Source: Deinandra increscens subsp. villosa (Eukaryota > Streptophyta > Magnoliopsida > Asterales > Asteraceae). From it: a stretch of DNA of 64,000 bases. The first letter of the stretch is position 1; each line of letters begins with the position of its first letter. Shown piece after piece: positions 54,845 to 64,000 of the stretch. Location: assembly GCA_039602395.1 (NCBI GenBank), contig JBCNJP010000025.1, forward strand, positions 56,332,555 to 56,396,554, given 5' to 3'. The notes under the pieces were generated by a model that had not been told where the DNA came from, made no database searches, and saw nothing but the letters and a program-made list of their open reading frames with translations. Made by a program: the position numbers and the translations under genes.

Positions 54845-54888
<44 letters not shown>

Positions 54889-55006
54889 CTTTTCATAACA
54901 ATAGCTTACCATTGAGCCAAAGCAACTAACTTATAAATCTTTAGCTGAAGTTTTTTGTTATAGTGACAGGGAAGCGAGAGAATTGAAAAAATAAATAAAT
55001 AGAGAG

Positions 55007-55070
55007 GTCCCTGGATTCGAAATCAGTACCTTAATGTCAGAAGTTCTACGCGCTACCACTACGCCGACTA
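55007..55070 (-). repeat. tRNA-like SINE head
   Basis: Minus strand TAGTCGGCGTAGTGGTAGCG... contains an A-box-like TAGTGGTAGCGC and a B-box-like GATTTCGAATCC about 30 bases apart. No closed acceptor stem, so a tRNA-derived SINE rather than a tRNA gene. Tail boundaries not resolved. Confidence 0.45.
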
Positions 55071-55209
55071 TACAAATCTTAACTATTTGGATTCACTCCT
55101 AGAAATATGCAGGATTTACTCTCATTTTTTATATATATTTCTATAAAAATTTTAAAAAGCACTGGGTTCCCGTAAACCCGTTTCGTGTAAGCTAGAGCCG
55201 CCCCTGCAC

Positions 55210-55313
55210 CACGATGCCATCTTGCATGGTGTCCGCCCTCCCTTTGTGCGATGACCTTTATCACGGCGCCATCTTACACGCTGTTCGCCATCCCTTTGCG
55301 CGATGGGGTGGCA
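55210..55313. repeat. 52-base tandem pair, GC-rich
   Basis: CACGATGCCATCTTGCATGG... (55210) and CACGGCGCCATCTTACACGC... (55262) share about 75% identity. GC-rich island in AT-rich surroundings. Confidence 0.7.
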
Positions 55314-55726
55314 CGGTAGGGTGCACCAACTTCTTCATGGGCGTGGTAGGGAAGAGAGAATAAGGGTTGTCCAATTAGATAATTACACTCAGTTTTTTAA
55401 TATTTTTTGTCTAAACTATTAAATAATAAACTAAAACCACATTAGAAAACCACACGACTCATACCCCCCTTCTATATGATACTTTGGTGTGGTCTAATCA
55501 GCGTTTACGTGACGATCACACCACACCACACAATATATATACCTCATGCCCTAATATTTTGAACAAGAATTATATATATCATCTACAAACTTTAAAAATT
55601 ACATATATAATTATCCTAAAAGTTTAGTTATATATATCTAAATTTTAAAAATTGTATGTATACTCATTTTAATTTTTACATTAGAAATAAGTTATATTAT
55701 CCTTGATTTCTCAAATTTTATAAATC

Positions 55727-55727
<1 letters not shown>
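55314..55727. other. non-coding
   Basis: No gene. CACACCACACCACACAATATA near 55521-55541 resembles text at the end of the Harbinger remnant (44785-44800), so a related element end may lie here. Confidence 0.4.
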
Positions 55728-55824
<97 letters not shown>

Positions 55825-56206
55825 AATGAAAACCTCTATGAGTTTGGAAAACCGTGAAAACCAAGCTAAAAAATTCGTTTTTTGTTCCGATTTTTTTATG
55901 GTGATATCTCTAAGTTAAAAAAAACCCCTTTATGCAAAAAAGTAAAAAAAAACGCCTAGTAAATTTTTTTAAAAAAAATATTTTATAACTGATGTTACAT
56001 ATGTAACAGTACCGTGTTACATATGTAACATCAGTTATAAATATTTTTTTAAAAAAAATTACTAGGCATTTTTTTTACTTTTTTGCATAAAGAGGGTCTT
56101 TTTAACTTAGAAAATCACCATAAAAAAATCAGAACAAAAAATGAATTTTTTAGCTTGGTTTTCACGGTTTTCCAAACTCGGAGTGGTTTTCATTATATCC
56201 CTCCCC
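55728..56206. mobile_element. (TA)n-flanked foldback element E9
   Basis: A (TA)n tract (55728-55789) runs into (GA)n (55790-55820), followed by ATGAAAACCTCTATGAG and TTGGAAAACCGTGAAAACC. The right arm mirrors this and ends CCCTCCCC before another TA tract. At the centre GTTACATATGTAAC occurs twice. The arms match almost perfectly over about 180 bases each. No gene. Confidence 0.85.
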
Positions 56207-56239
56207 TATATATATATATATATATATATCATTTTATTC

Positions 56240-56526
56240 CAAATCATATAAATGACAGATATACCATTTTATTTCTTTTGCTCTTCTAATAATTTTTTTC
56301 TTCATAATTTAGTTTTTTTTTCTTAATTTCTTTTTATTCATATTTACTTTTTTTTATCAATAGGTTAAACAAACATCAAATAAAAGTATAAAACAAACTA
56401 TAGAGTTAATTCATTAGAGTACCAAAATACAAAAACAAAAGTTTCTATAAAAAATAAGAGTCTCAATCTCTAAAATGTGAAAAAAAAACAAGTACCAAAG
56501 TTTTACTCGATTTTAACTAGTTATTT
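56240..56526. other. non-coding, AT-rich
   Basis: Nothing recognised. Confidence 0.4.
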
Positions 56527-56748
56527 TCACAAGTTTTTGCACTTTTCCCCGTACCAAAGTTCTATTCTTTCTTGGTGTTGGTGGTTGTTTGATAGTAGCC
56601 ACTTGCACTTTATGAAGCTAGTTTTGATCCCCTCAACGGGGTCAAATGCGGCTTTCACGTCGGGTGCTGTTGCGATTTGAGCTATGATTTTGACTACCAA
56701 AAGAATAAACATCGGCAATTGGAATATCTTGCGTGTTTGCAGCAACAT
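56527..56748 (-). CDS. short ORF of unknown identity
   Basis: A 73-codon ATG-started frame with a hydrophobic N-terminal stretch (MFILLVVKIIAQIATAP) and then DVKAAFDPVEGIKTSFIKCK and WLLSNNHQHQERIELWYGEK. The composition looks protein-like, but I do not recognise it. It lies next to or within the 3' LTR of the accessory-ORF element and could be LTR-encoded or the end of a truncated gene. Confidence 0.3.
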   Translation of the reverse strand: MLLQTRKIFQLPMFILLVVKIIAQIATAPDVKAAFDPVEGIKTSFIKCKWLLSNNHQHQERIELWYGEKCKNL

Positions 56749-56759
56749 ACTACTTTAGG

Positions 56760-57029
56760 AGAGCGGCTTGAATCAGATATAGAAGCATACGAGAAGCTTT
56801 TGCAGGATTGGACTTGCTGAAAAGACATCTCAGGAAAAGTCCGGTTGAACTCATTATCTGGTGGATAATCGAGTTCACCCGGAATATTCGCTAAAAGACA
56901 AAACTGCTTCTTTCCGCTTGAACTGCCAGTTCCGCTTGAAGTGAGAATTCCGCTTCAACTTCAACTTCAGCCGGAACATAACAAAATTGGCATTCAGCCG
57001 GAAATCTTCCAAGCGCAATATTCCTTACA
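56760..57029 (-). mobile_element. 3' LTR start of the second accessory-ORF element (far end unresolved)
   Basis: The minus-strand LTR starts TGTAAGGAATATTGCG at 57029, directly after a polypurine tract CTTAGGGGGAGAT (57030-57042). It repeats (A/T)CCGGCTGAA and AAGCGGAA words. No LTR end could be fixed. Confidence 0.6.
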
Positions 57030-57112
57030 ATCTCCCCCTAAGCTGATGCTGTCAAATTCCAATGTTTATCTTCAAAAATTGACTTGTACCCAAAAATCTT
57101 CTTCTCCTTATC

Positions 57113-59721
57113 CTACTTGTCAGTGGTTCTGATGTTGGCATCAAGGTTTTGAGACAGCTCTTTTGAGTTTGTTTTGGTCACCTTCACATGCTTGAAAGAT
57201 TCCCAGTCCATTTCGCTCCATTCTTCTTGAACAGAAATGGACTCATGAACTGTGAAGGTGCCATCGGCTCTGTGAACATAAAAGAGCTTCTCTTCCTCTT
57301 CCCAAATGATAAACTTTATTTCACTTGCAGGCTCTTCTTCTTCTTCTTCTGCTGAATCATCATCTAAATTGCTTCTGTAGAACACTCTGCAGTCCAGCAC
57401 AGTTGGCTCAATGACAAGCCTTAACATGTGCTCAGCTCTTGAAGGACTCAGAATCTCTCTAAGCTTCAGAATGATGTCTGTCATTTGCAGCAAAGTAAGA
57501 TATGTAGTGGCCTTGTGAACATTTACCACTTGAGTTGTGCCATTTGCCAACTTGAAGGTGAAATCAAAAGAGGCTTCATCTACTGTCCAACCCACAATCT
57601 GCTTCTTTCTGGGTGGAGCTTTTCTTTTCTGCCTTTGATCTCTTTTGTTCTTGGCATGCATCATTTTCCTTTTTCTTATCATCCTTTCTTCATCAGAATC
57701 ATTTGCAGATTCTTGCACAATAGGTCTTTTGCCTTTGTCAGATGATGAAGAAGGGCCAGTTTGAGCTTCAGTAGGTTTGGTGATGGTGGTAGAAGGTTCA
57801 TTGATGGTGAGAGGAGGTAGGGAAGTTTGTGTTGGTGGTTGAATAGCTTCTGGTGTGGGACTTGAAGGTGGAGTAGGTGGGAAAATGTCAGAAAAATCCA
57901 TGGTAGGTGGAGGCTTCTTCTTGAGGGGAATGATGGGTGTAAAGTTGTATGTTCTGTATTTGGGGTTGGCAAGCTTGGTGGCTACTTTCTTGGAGATGGA
58001 GGGTGGTTTGTAGGGTGTGATGGCAAGTGACTGTAGAATAGATGGAACAGTTGTAGGTATGGGGTTTGGGTTGTAAATGAAGGATGGTGGAGGTTGTACA
58101 TCTGCAACATTAGTAAATTCAGGTTTAACATTTACATTTGTACCTGAGATGAGCTCTGAAGGTGAAGGCATCACCAAGTTGGGATTAACAGCAGCTATGT
58201 CTCCTTTAAGCTCATAAAAGATAGTGTCAATTAAGCTGCAAAGTTCCCTAACTTGCATCTGAGCTACCTCGTCCTCTGTCTTCAAGTTTCTAACCACAAG
58301 AGCCCTTTGTACCTTTTTCAGTAGAATGTAGTTCTCATCATTCTTTGTCAACCTGGTAGGAAATTGAGAGGCGATGGAAATCAACCTCTGCCTATCAGTT
58401 TCAGTCACTACATCCAAATTGTAGTCCTTTAGTCTCCAGTTGAAAGATCTTGTCTTAGCCTCTTCAAGCAAGTTCTCAAACACTCCATTTTGCAGATACA
58501 GATCATATTCCTCTTTAAGTTCTTTGGCTAGCCTTTCATCTTCTGCTATCCTTTTGGCATTTTCCACCATTTTCACTATAGCCTCAGCTTCAGGAGTCTG
58601 AACCACCTGTTGAATGGTTTTAGGAATATCAGTTTGAACAGGTGTTTCCGCTTGAACTGGTTCTGAGCTCCTTAAGGCTATCAAAGTTTTGGCTATGTCT
58701 TCTGCTCCTTCACTTCTTTGTTCTTCCGGTTGAGTTTCCGGTTGAATTCCTGGTTGAACTTCCGGTTGAACATGAATTTGGCCTTCAGTCACCACCTGAG
58801 GTTTGGTGACTTCAGGTTCTTTGTCAGCTATTTCCAGCACCTCTGTGCCTTCTCCTTCACCAATCAAGTTTTCGTCTTCTCCTTCAGTCATTGAAGCAAC
58901 TGCAACAGTTGCAGTGCTCTCTTCAACATCCATGGCTGCCTTGCTAGTGGAGGCAATGTTTCCTACCACTTGATCACTGGCTCTTTCAGCCGGAAAGATA
59001 ACATCTTTGAGGAGTGTTGTGATCATGTTTATGTGCTCAGGGAGAGCACCAGCAATCAGCATGGTTGACTGTACAAGCTCAGTGAGGTTAGGGTCCTCAA
59101 AAGGAGAAATAGCAATCAGTTGACTGCATTTCATGTTCACCCAACTTTCTTCTACAGTGAAGGGGTTGACACCAATTCTTTCACAAGCTGTGGCTCTAAC
59201 TTCAGCCGGTATCCTCTCAACTTCTTCAATTTCAGTTATAACAGGCCTTGAGGGCATCTTCTCCCCCAATTTGACAGTATCAGCTTCATCAGCAATAACA
59301 GCTTCATCAGCTTCTCTGATAGGGTTTGAAGGACCTGCTTCAGTGTTAATAGGATCAGCTTGCACCAAATGAGCAACAGTTGCATTTAAATGATCAACCT
59401 GTGCTTGGAGAGAAAGGTACAGTTTCGTCAATTCAGGTAGTGTATAACTGTCCTCAACTGGCTTTTTACCAGTATCCTTGGACAAAACCAAGCTATCAAT
59501 CCTAGATTGATCAGCAGTGGTACCCACGGCTTCTTGGCACCAGGGATTCTCTTCATCTGTTTCAGCAACCCTTGGATCCAATAAAGGACTTCTAGGTGCT
59601 GATTCAGAGAAGATTGTCGCAGATCGGGTCTTATTGATGTTACTGCTGACACCAAGATCCAGTGGGGATCCTTGGGCAGCAGCAGCCCTTTCTGCATGAA
59701 TCTCTTCAGATCTCCTGAGAT
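57113..59721 (-). CDS. accessory ORF of an LTR retrotransposon, 5' end in gap
   Basis: 869 intact codons run from the gap edge to a stop at 57113, 71 bases before the polypurine tract. Order: coiled-coil-like segment (TKLYLSLQAQVDHLNATVAH), glutamate-rich and glutamine/proline repeats (QPEVQPGIQPETQPEEQ), helical conserved block (AIVKMVENAKRIAEDERLAK, LQNGVFENLLEEAKTRSFNW), proline-rich linker, basic nuclear-signal-like run (RKRKMMHAKNKRDQRQKRK), then two W-containing modules (IVGWTVDEASFDF; FIIWEEEEKLFYVHRADG). The last resembles CWHYDTEKKLFAVIREG in the ORF at 0.8-3.3 kb, so the two proteins are probably distant members of one family. Unlike the first, this one has no visible break. Function unknown. 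Confidence 0.7.
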
Positions 59722-60221
59722 NNNNNNNNNNNNNNNNNNNNNNNNNNNNNNNNNNNNNNNNNNNNNNNNNNNNNNNNNNNNNNNNNNNNNNNNNNNNNNN
59801 NNNNNNNNNNNNNNNNNNNNNNNNNNNNNNNNNNNNNNNNNNNNNNNNNNNNNNNNNNNNNNNNNNNNNNNNNNNNNNNNNNNNNNNNNNNNNNNNNNNN
59901 NNNNNNNNNNNNNNNNNNNNNNNNNNNNNNNNNNNNNNNNNNNNNNNNNNNNNNNNNNNNNNNNNNNNNNNNNNNNNNNNNNNNNNNNNNNNNNNNNNNN
60001 NNNNNNNNNNNNNNNNNNNNNNNNNNNNNNNNNNNNNNNNNNNNNNNNNNNNNNNNNNNNNNNNNNNNNNNNNNNNNNNNNNNNNNNNNNNNNNNNNNNN
60101 NNNNNNNNNNNNNNNNNNNNNNNNNNNNNNNNNNNNNNNNNNNNNNNNNNNNNNNNNNNNNNNNNNNNNNNNNNNNNNNNNNNNNNNNNNNNNNNNNNNN
60201 NNNNNNNNNNNNNNNNNNNNN
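59722..60221. other. assembly gap (500 N)
   Basis: Exactly 500 N, placeholder length. Frames drawn through it are not real. The 5' part of the accessory-ORF element, including any pol, may be missing here. Confidence 0.98.
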
Positions 60222-60701
60222 CACGAACACCTCTTGTTGATGATGGCTTGGTCGAACCACAAGAAAAACCGAACCCCTAGGGTTCGTTTTCCTTTGCCGT
60301 AAACGAGAGAGAATGAGAGAGAGATTTAGGGTTTTTTCCTTTCCAAGTATGTGCAACACCTAAACCCTAAACCCATAAGGTTTATTTATAGGTTTAGGAA
60401 ACTTGGAAAACAAGATAGGGATTGGGATGGGGACCCCTAACCGAAATCGGCCTTAAAGCCATATCCCAAAGCCTTTCCTAATTGTAATCCAATTACAACT
60501 CTCTTTAATATACAACTAACACCCGTTAACAATTAACCGTTAGTTTTAACGAATCCTCATTAATTATTCGTGATAAATATTAATTAACTAATCGATTAAT
60601 ACAAATACATTAGTGTCGAGACGTGTGACCCCGTAGGCTTAAATAATTTCCGGACATATGCTTACTATTACATGATCATATCCCTACATAAATTAGCGAC
60701 A
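60222..60701 (-). mobile_element. LTR with promoter (end in gap)
   Basis: The minus strand starts TGTCGCTAATTTATGTAG at 60701. It contains ATTTAAGCCTACGGGGTCACACG, which I recall from Asteraceae LTRs, and a TATA box (CTATAAATAAAC) near 60383-60395. A CT-rich leader follows. The LTR start differs from the one at 57029, so this is a different element unless the gap hides more. Confidence 0.55.
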
Positions 60702-60709
60702 CTGAACAA

Positions 60710-60945
60710 CCAAAGGGAGAAGAACGATACCTAAAAGGAAAGGACGCGAAAGAGCCAGGAAAAGTGCTTCGATTCATGCCAGAGAAATCTCTTCTCCCAA
60801 CTGTAATGTAATACTCCGGCGAGGACGTCGACAACAAATCCGGGGTAGAAGAGAGAGAGAGAGAGAGAGCATGTGTGTAAAAAGAGGCACACCAAATTTG
60901 CCCTAATTCTTAACACAAACCTATTTATAGGATCCATGTAATATG
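60710..60945 (-). promoter_or_regulatory. promoter and first-exon-like segment (minus strand)
   Basis: TATA box CCTATAAATAGG near 60920-60931, then a leader with (CT)n (60849-60869) and a short ATG frame MNRSTFPGSFASFPF that runs into a donor TTTTAG/GTATCG near 60730. Thirty bases further the LTR begins, as if it had landed in intron 1 of a host gene. The rest of that gene is not visible. Speculative but structurally coherent. Confidence 0.35.
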
Positions 60946-61227
60946 GATAGTCCAGTCAGACCCGCCTTTTACAACCCAAGAATAGCTGACTTCAACATGC
61001 ATCATGGAGTTGTAAACATGGTTTTAAAATCTGTACCAAGTGTGCATCATTGAGGTGTACAACATGTTTTAGAATCTGTACTACAAGTTGTGTTATGTTA
61101 GTATAGGGTAATAAGTAATCTCACTATAAAAGCTAATCCAAACATTTTTTTAAACTCTTTTTCAAAACGTTATAAGTTAATAAGCACTTTTACCAAAAAC
61201 ACTTTTACACTCAAATAAGCACCCCCA

Positions 61228-61229
<2 letters not shown>
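60946..61229. other. non-coding
   Basis: A pair of similar stretches (GCATCAT(G/T)GAG(T/G)TGTA, CATG(G/T)TTT(T/A)A(A/G)AATCTGTAC) lies near 60999-61080. No gene. Confidence 0.4.
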
Positions 61230-61277
<48 letters not shown>

Positions 61278-61280
<3 letters not shown>

Positions 61281-64000
61281 AGAGGATCATTTGAGAACCA
61301 ATTGGGTTTGAGAACTAAAAAGAACTAATCTCAGCCACAAGTTTTTTGCTCCTTGCTTTTTCTTTACAGGGGTATTTTTGTACATCTATACCAAATCTAT
61401 TCCAGTTCCAGCGCTACAACTCATCTTCACCAGGGAGTTCATCTGCTCGCCGCTCCTCACCACTTCTCGATCTTCATACCAGCTTCAACAGAGACCATCA
61501 TCGAATTAGATTAACTTCATCTCAGATCATCTTTGAAGTTCGAAGATTCAGGTACACAACCATGAAGGCATGAACCCTAGATCTGGAATCCAAGAGCGTC
61601 GTCGCCCAATGATTTTGATTTTAGGTTCTGATTGTCTTTGCGCATTGATTTTAGCTATAGTTTCTCCTTCAACTCTAATTGAACGCTGCTAATCGAACGC
61701 CATTACTCGATTTCGTCATTCAATTTATGGGAAATCAAATCTGGATGTCGCTAATGGGATATGATTTAGTATGTTTTTGTTATGATTTATTCAATTACAT
61801 AGATTTTATGTATTTCTAATCTGATTTCATATAATACTTTAGTCATCGAATTCAAAGGTTTTAATGATACACTCTATTTGATCTTTCTGTTCAGTTCTCA
61901 TCATCATTGTTGAAAAAGACGTATTTTACACATGTGTAATTTTCTTAGTTGATGTTCATGTATTAGTTGAATTGCTTCTGTGTAATTTCAGATCTGATTT
62001 ATCCAAAACTCATATGTCAAGTTTGTTGATCAGAACCTTGCTAATTTGGAGGATTCTTATGTAAACTCCTTGTCTTTTGTTAATGTTGATGCTCCTTTTG
62101 ATGATGATCATTCTATTGATATACTTTTGCATTTGGATGTCCCTTGTGATATGTGATGTGTCAAAATGGGCAAATGATATTCTCCTTTTTTCTGTTTAAC
62201 TTATTTTTAAGCTAGGTTTCTCAATTCTGTTTTTGCTCTTTTTATTTTTTTTCATGTCAACATTTATTTATTGATTGTCTTTGTGTTTTTAATATTTTTG
62301 TTTTTCGAATTTAGTTGTTGAAATACTCGAGTTATTATATGTTTGAAATGCTATCTTTTTAATATTTTGAAATAGTAATTACACTTTTGGTTTATTTTGT
62401 TAATTTGATTTGTTGATATGGATTTTTTTAGTTTTTTTAACAGGTGCAAAATTACACATGTGTAAATCATTGTTTTATATAATTGTCAATCAAATTCGTG
62501 TAAATTAATGATTTACACATGTGTAATTCTATGATTTACACGTGTGTAATTATTTGATCTAGCCATATGTGTATGTTTATGTGTATGCTCCTTATATTGA
62601 TATGTCAAATTTGCATTCTGATGTCCTTGTTGTTGTTGAAGAAGGTACTTATGTTCAGAAGGGCCAACACAATTGTAGATTTTGTGGTAATAGGGTTACC
62701 ATGATGTTGTCCAAGCAAAAAGGAATGGTATTTCGTGTAATTTACACATGTTTTGGTCAGATGTTTCTGAAACATTAATCTATCTGTCATTTTCATTGTG
62801 TTATTTTAACTTATTTTTAAGATAGGTTTCTTAATTATGTATGTTTTATTCAAAACTGAATCATTTGTACTTCACACATGTAAATTATGTTTGTTTGATT
62901 TAGATTCTACTCTTTTTATCTTTTCATGTCAATATTTATTTATTTCTGTTTGGTTTACACATGTGTAAGTTATATTTGTTTTACACATGTGTAAGTCTTT
63001 GTGTTTTTAATATTTATGATAATTGAATTTAATTGTTGAAGTACTCTTGATTTTATTCTGTTAGTTTAATTTGTTGATTTGCATTTTTTATTTATCTTTT
63101 TAACATGTACAATACTACACATGTGTAAATCATTGTTTTATACAATTTTTAATGAAATTCGTGCAAATCAATGACTTACACATGTGTAAATCAATGAATT
63201 ACACGTGTAAATCTATTATTTACTCGTGTGTATTTTTCTATGTATTTGCTGTTAAAAAAATGTAATTATTTATCACCCCAGGTTTGTTTTTTAAGTCAAG
63301 TACCCAGTTATAGAGGTTTGTTTTTATTAAGTCAAGTACACATTTACACATGTGTGATTCAAAATTTAGACATGAATTTTCATGTACTCGTGTCACTTGA
63401 TAAACATAAAATTTCTCGTTTAATAAGTTGTGTTTGTGTTAGCTTAAATTTGGTTTTATCTTCATGGTTTTTGAACTTATGTCAAAGATGTGTCGATACG
63501 AGTTTAAATAACAACCAATCTATCATTTGTTAAAACATTCATCAAAGACGCAAACATCAAGAACAATTATAGATCAACAAAATCAATCGAGATTTATGAA
63601 CATATATATATTCAAATTCAAACATCAAATTTAAGGCCTTTGTTATTAATCAAATTAAAACTGAAGTCCCATCATAAAATATTTTATGTATGAGAAATAA
63701 ACAAAAATAAGAGGATTAAACAACAACCTTAGAGTTAGCTCAATAATTTTGAAAAATTAAATATCACCTCACTTTAGAGTAAGCATAATCTTTTTGACAT
63801 CAAAGATCTTACCTTCCAATTGATTATTGTCAAAAGTGAAAACATTTTCATTTTAAACCATCAAACCAATAAATCAATTCAGACAATCCAAACTTTATAT
63901 CCCGAATTATGTCTTACTGTAATTTTGGCATTTGTCACAAAAAACAACCCAAATCACCATCTAAATATTTACACCTTCATTTTTCTATCATATTTTAATG
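61278..64000. mobile_element. (TA)n-linked element E10, CACATGTG-rich (runs off the window)
   Basis: After a TA tract (61230-61277) the sequence starts GGGAGAGGATCATTTGAG, AACCAATTGGGTTTGAG and AACTAAAAAGAACTAATCT, the left end of the E4-E6 MITE family. Instead of the short MITE body it continues for at least 2.7 kb. From 61925 to 63360 about a dozen TTACACATGTGTAA-type palindromes occur. Coding-like bits (DMSNLHSDVLVVVEEGTYVQ, KGQHNCRFCGNRV near 62590-62700) could be captured exons or a decayed transposase relative; I cannot tell. The right end lies outside. Confidence 0.55.

Noticed and set aside
55007..55070. Functional tRNA gene
   Set aside because: A and B boxes are present but I could not form an acceptor stem or a clear anticodon arm; a SINE head is the better reading.
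59672..60359. Open frames on both strands through the second gap
   Set aside because: Mostly N. Only the minus-strand aORF left of 59722 is supported by real sequence.

Overview
This is nuclear plant DNA. The evidence is plant-type LTR retrotransposons, a plant L1-type LINE, a CACTA element, many MITEs, and a plant receptor-like-protein gene with phase-1 introns. The style of the accessory retroelement proteins at 0.8-3.3 kb and 57.1-59.7 kb is one I associate with the daisy family (Asteraceae). The family assignment is recall, not a search, and I cannot name the species.

Host gene. One host gene is clear: an LRR receptor-like protein (RLP, Cf/RLP13-15/CuRe1 class) on the minus strand. It runs from an ATG at 53766 to a stop at 8001. 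I could place nine exons. Seven short or medium exons (24864-25515, 51483-51641, 52535-52642, 10279-10425) join a 2.17-kb last exon, and every junction checked from exon 2 onward is phase 1 and keeps the LRR register. Two introns are very large: about 26.0 kb (51482 to 25516) and 14.4 kb (24863 to 10426). They hold most of the transposons in the window. The exon 1/exon 2 junction is unresolved.

Layout. 0-0.35 kb: fragment of a Copia gag. 0.35-3.4 kb: 3' LTR and accessory ORF of an LTR element (minus strand), cut by a 500-N gap. 4-5 kb: an LTR with TATA box and primer-binding site. 5.6-7.6 kb: Helitron-like end and coding-like debris. 8.0-10.4 kb: RLP exons 9 and 8. 10.8-15.2 kb: decayed Copia element (minus). 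15.7-22.95 kb: gag-only Copia-type element with intact 5-bp target duplication; its 3' LTR is interrupted by a poly(A)-tailed retroposed ORF. 24.9-25.5 kb: RLP exons 7-4. 26.9-33.5 kb: chain of seven inverted-repeat elements separated by (TA)n microsatellites. 33.8-34.2 kb: Mutator-like MITE. 36.4-42.4 kb: CACTA element carrying host exons (UBA5-like and EAF1-like). 43.3-44.6 kb: decayed PIF/Harbinger-type SANT protein. 45.8-51.3 kb: near-complete LINE with a 12-bp target duplication. 51.5-53.8 kb: RLP exons 3-1. 54.6-56.2 kb: more (TA)n-flanked elements and a SINE-like head. 56.5-60.2 kb: second accessory-ORF retroelement and a second 500-N gap. 60.2-60.9 kb: an LTR and a promoter/first-exon-like stretch. 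61.3-64 kb: a larger element rich in CACATGTG palindromes.

How it fits together. The RLP gene is probably still coding despite TE-inflated introns, because no placed exon carries a stop and the reading phase is preserved. Nearly all retroelement genes are broken. The most unusual structures are the (TA)n-linked element chain with shared E-box palindromes, the gene-capturing CACTA element, and the gag-only element.
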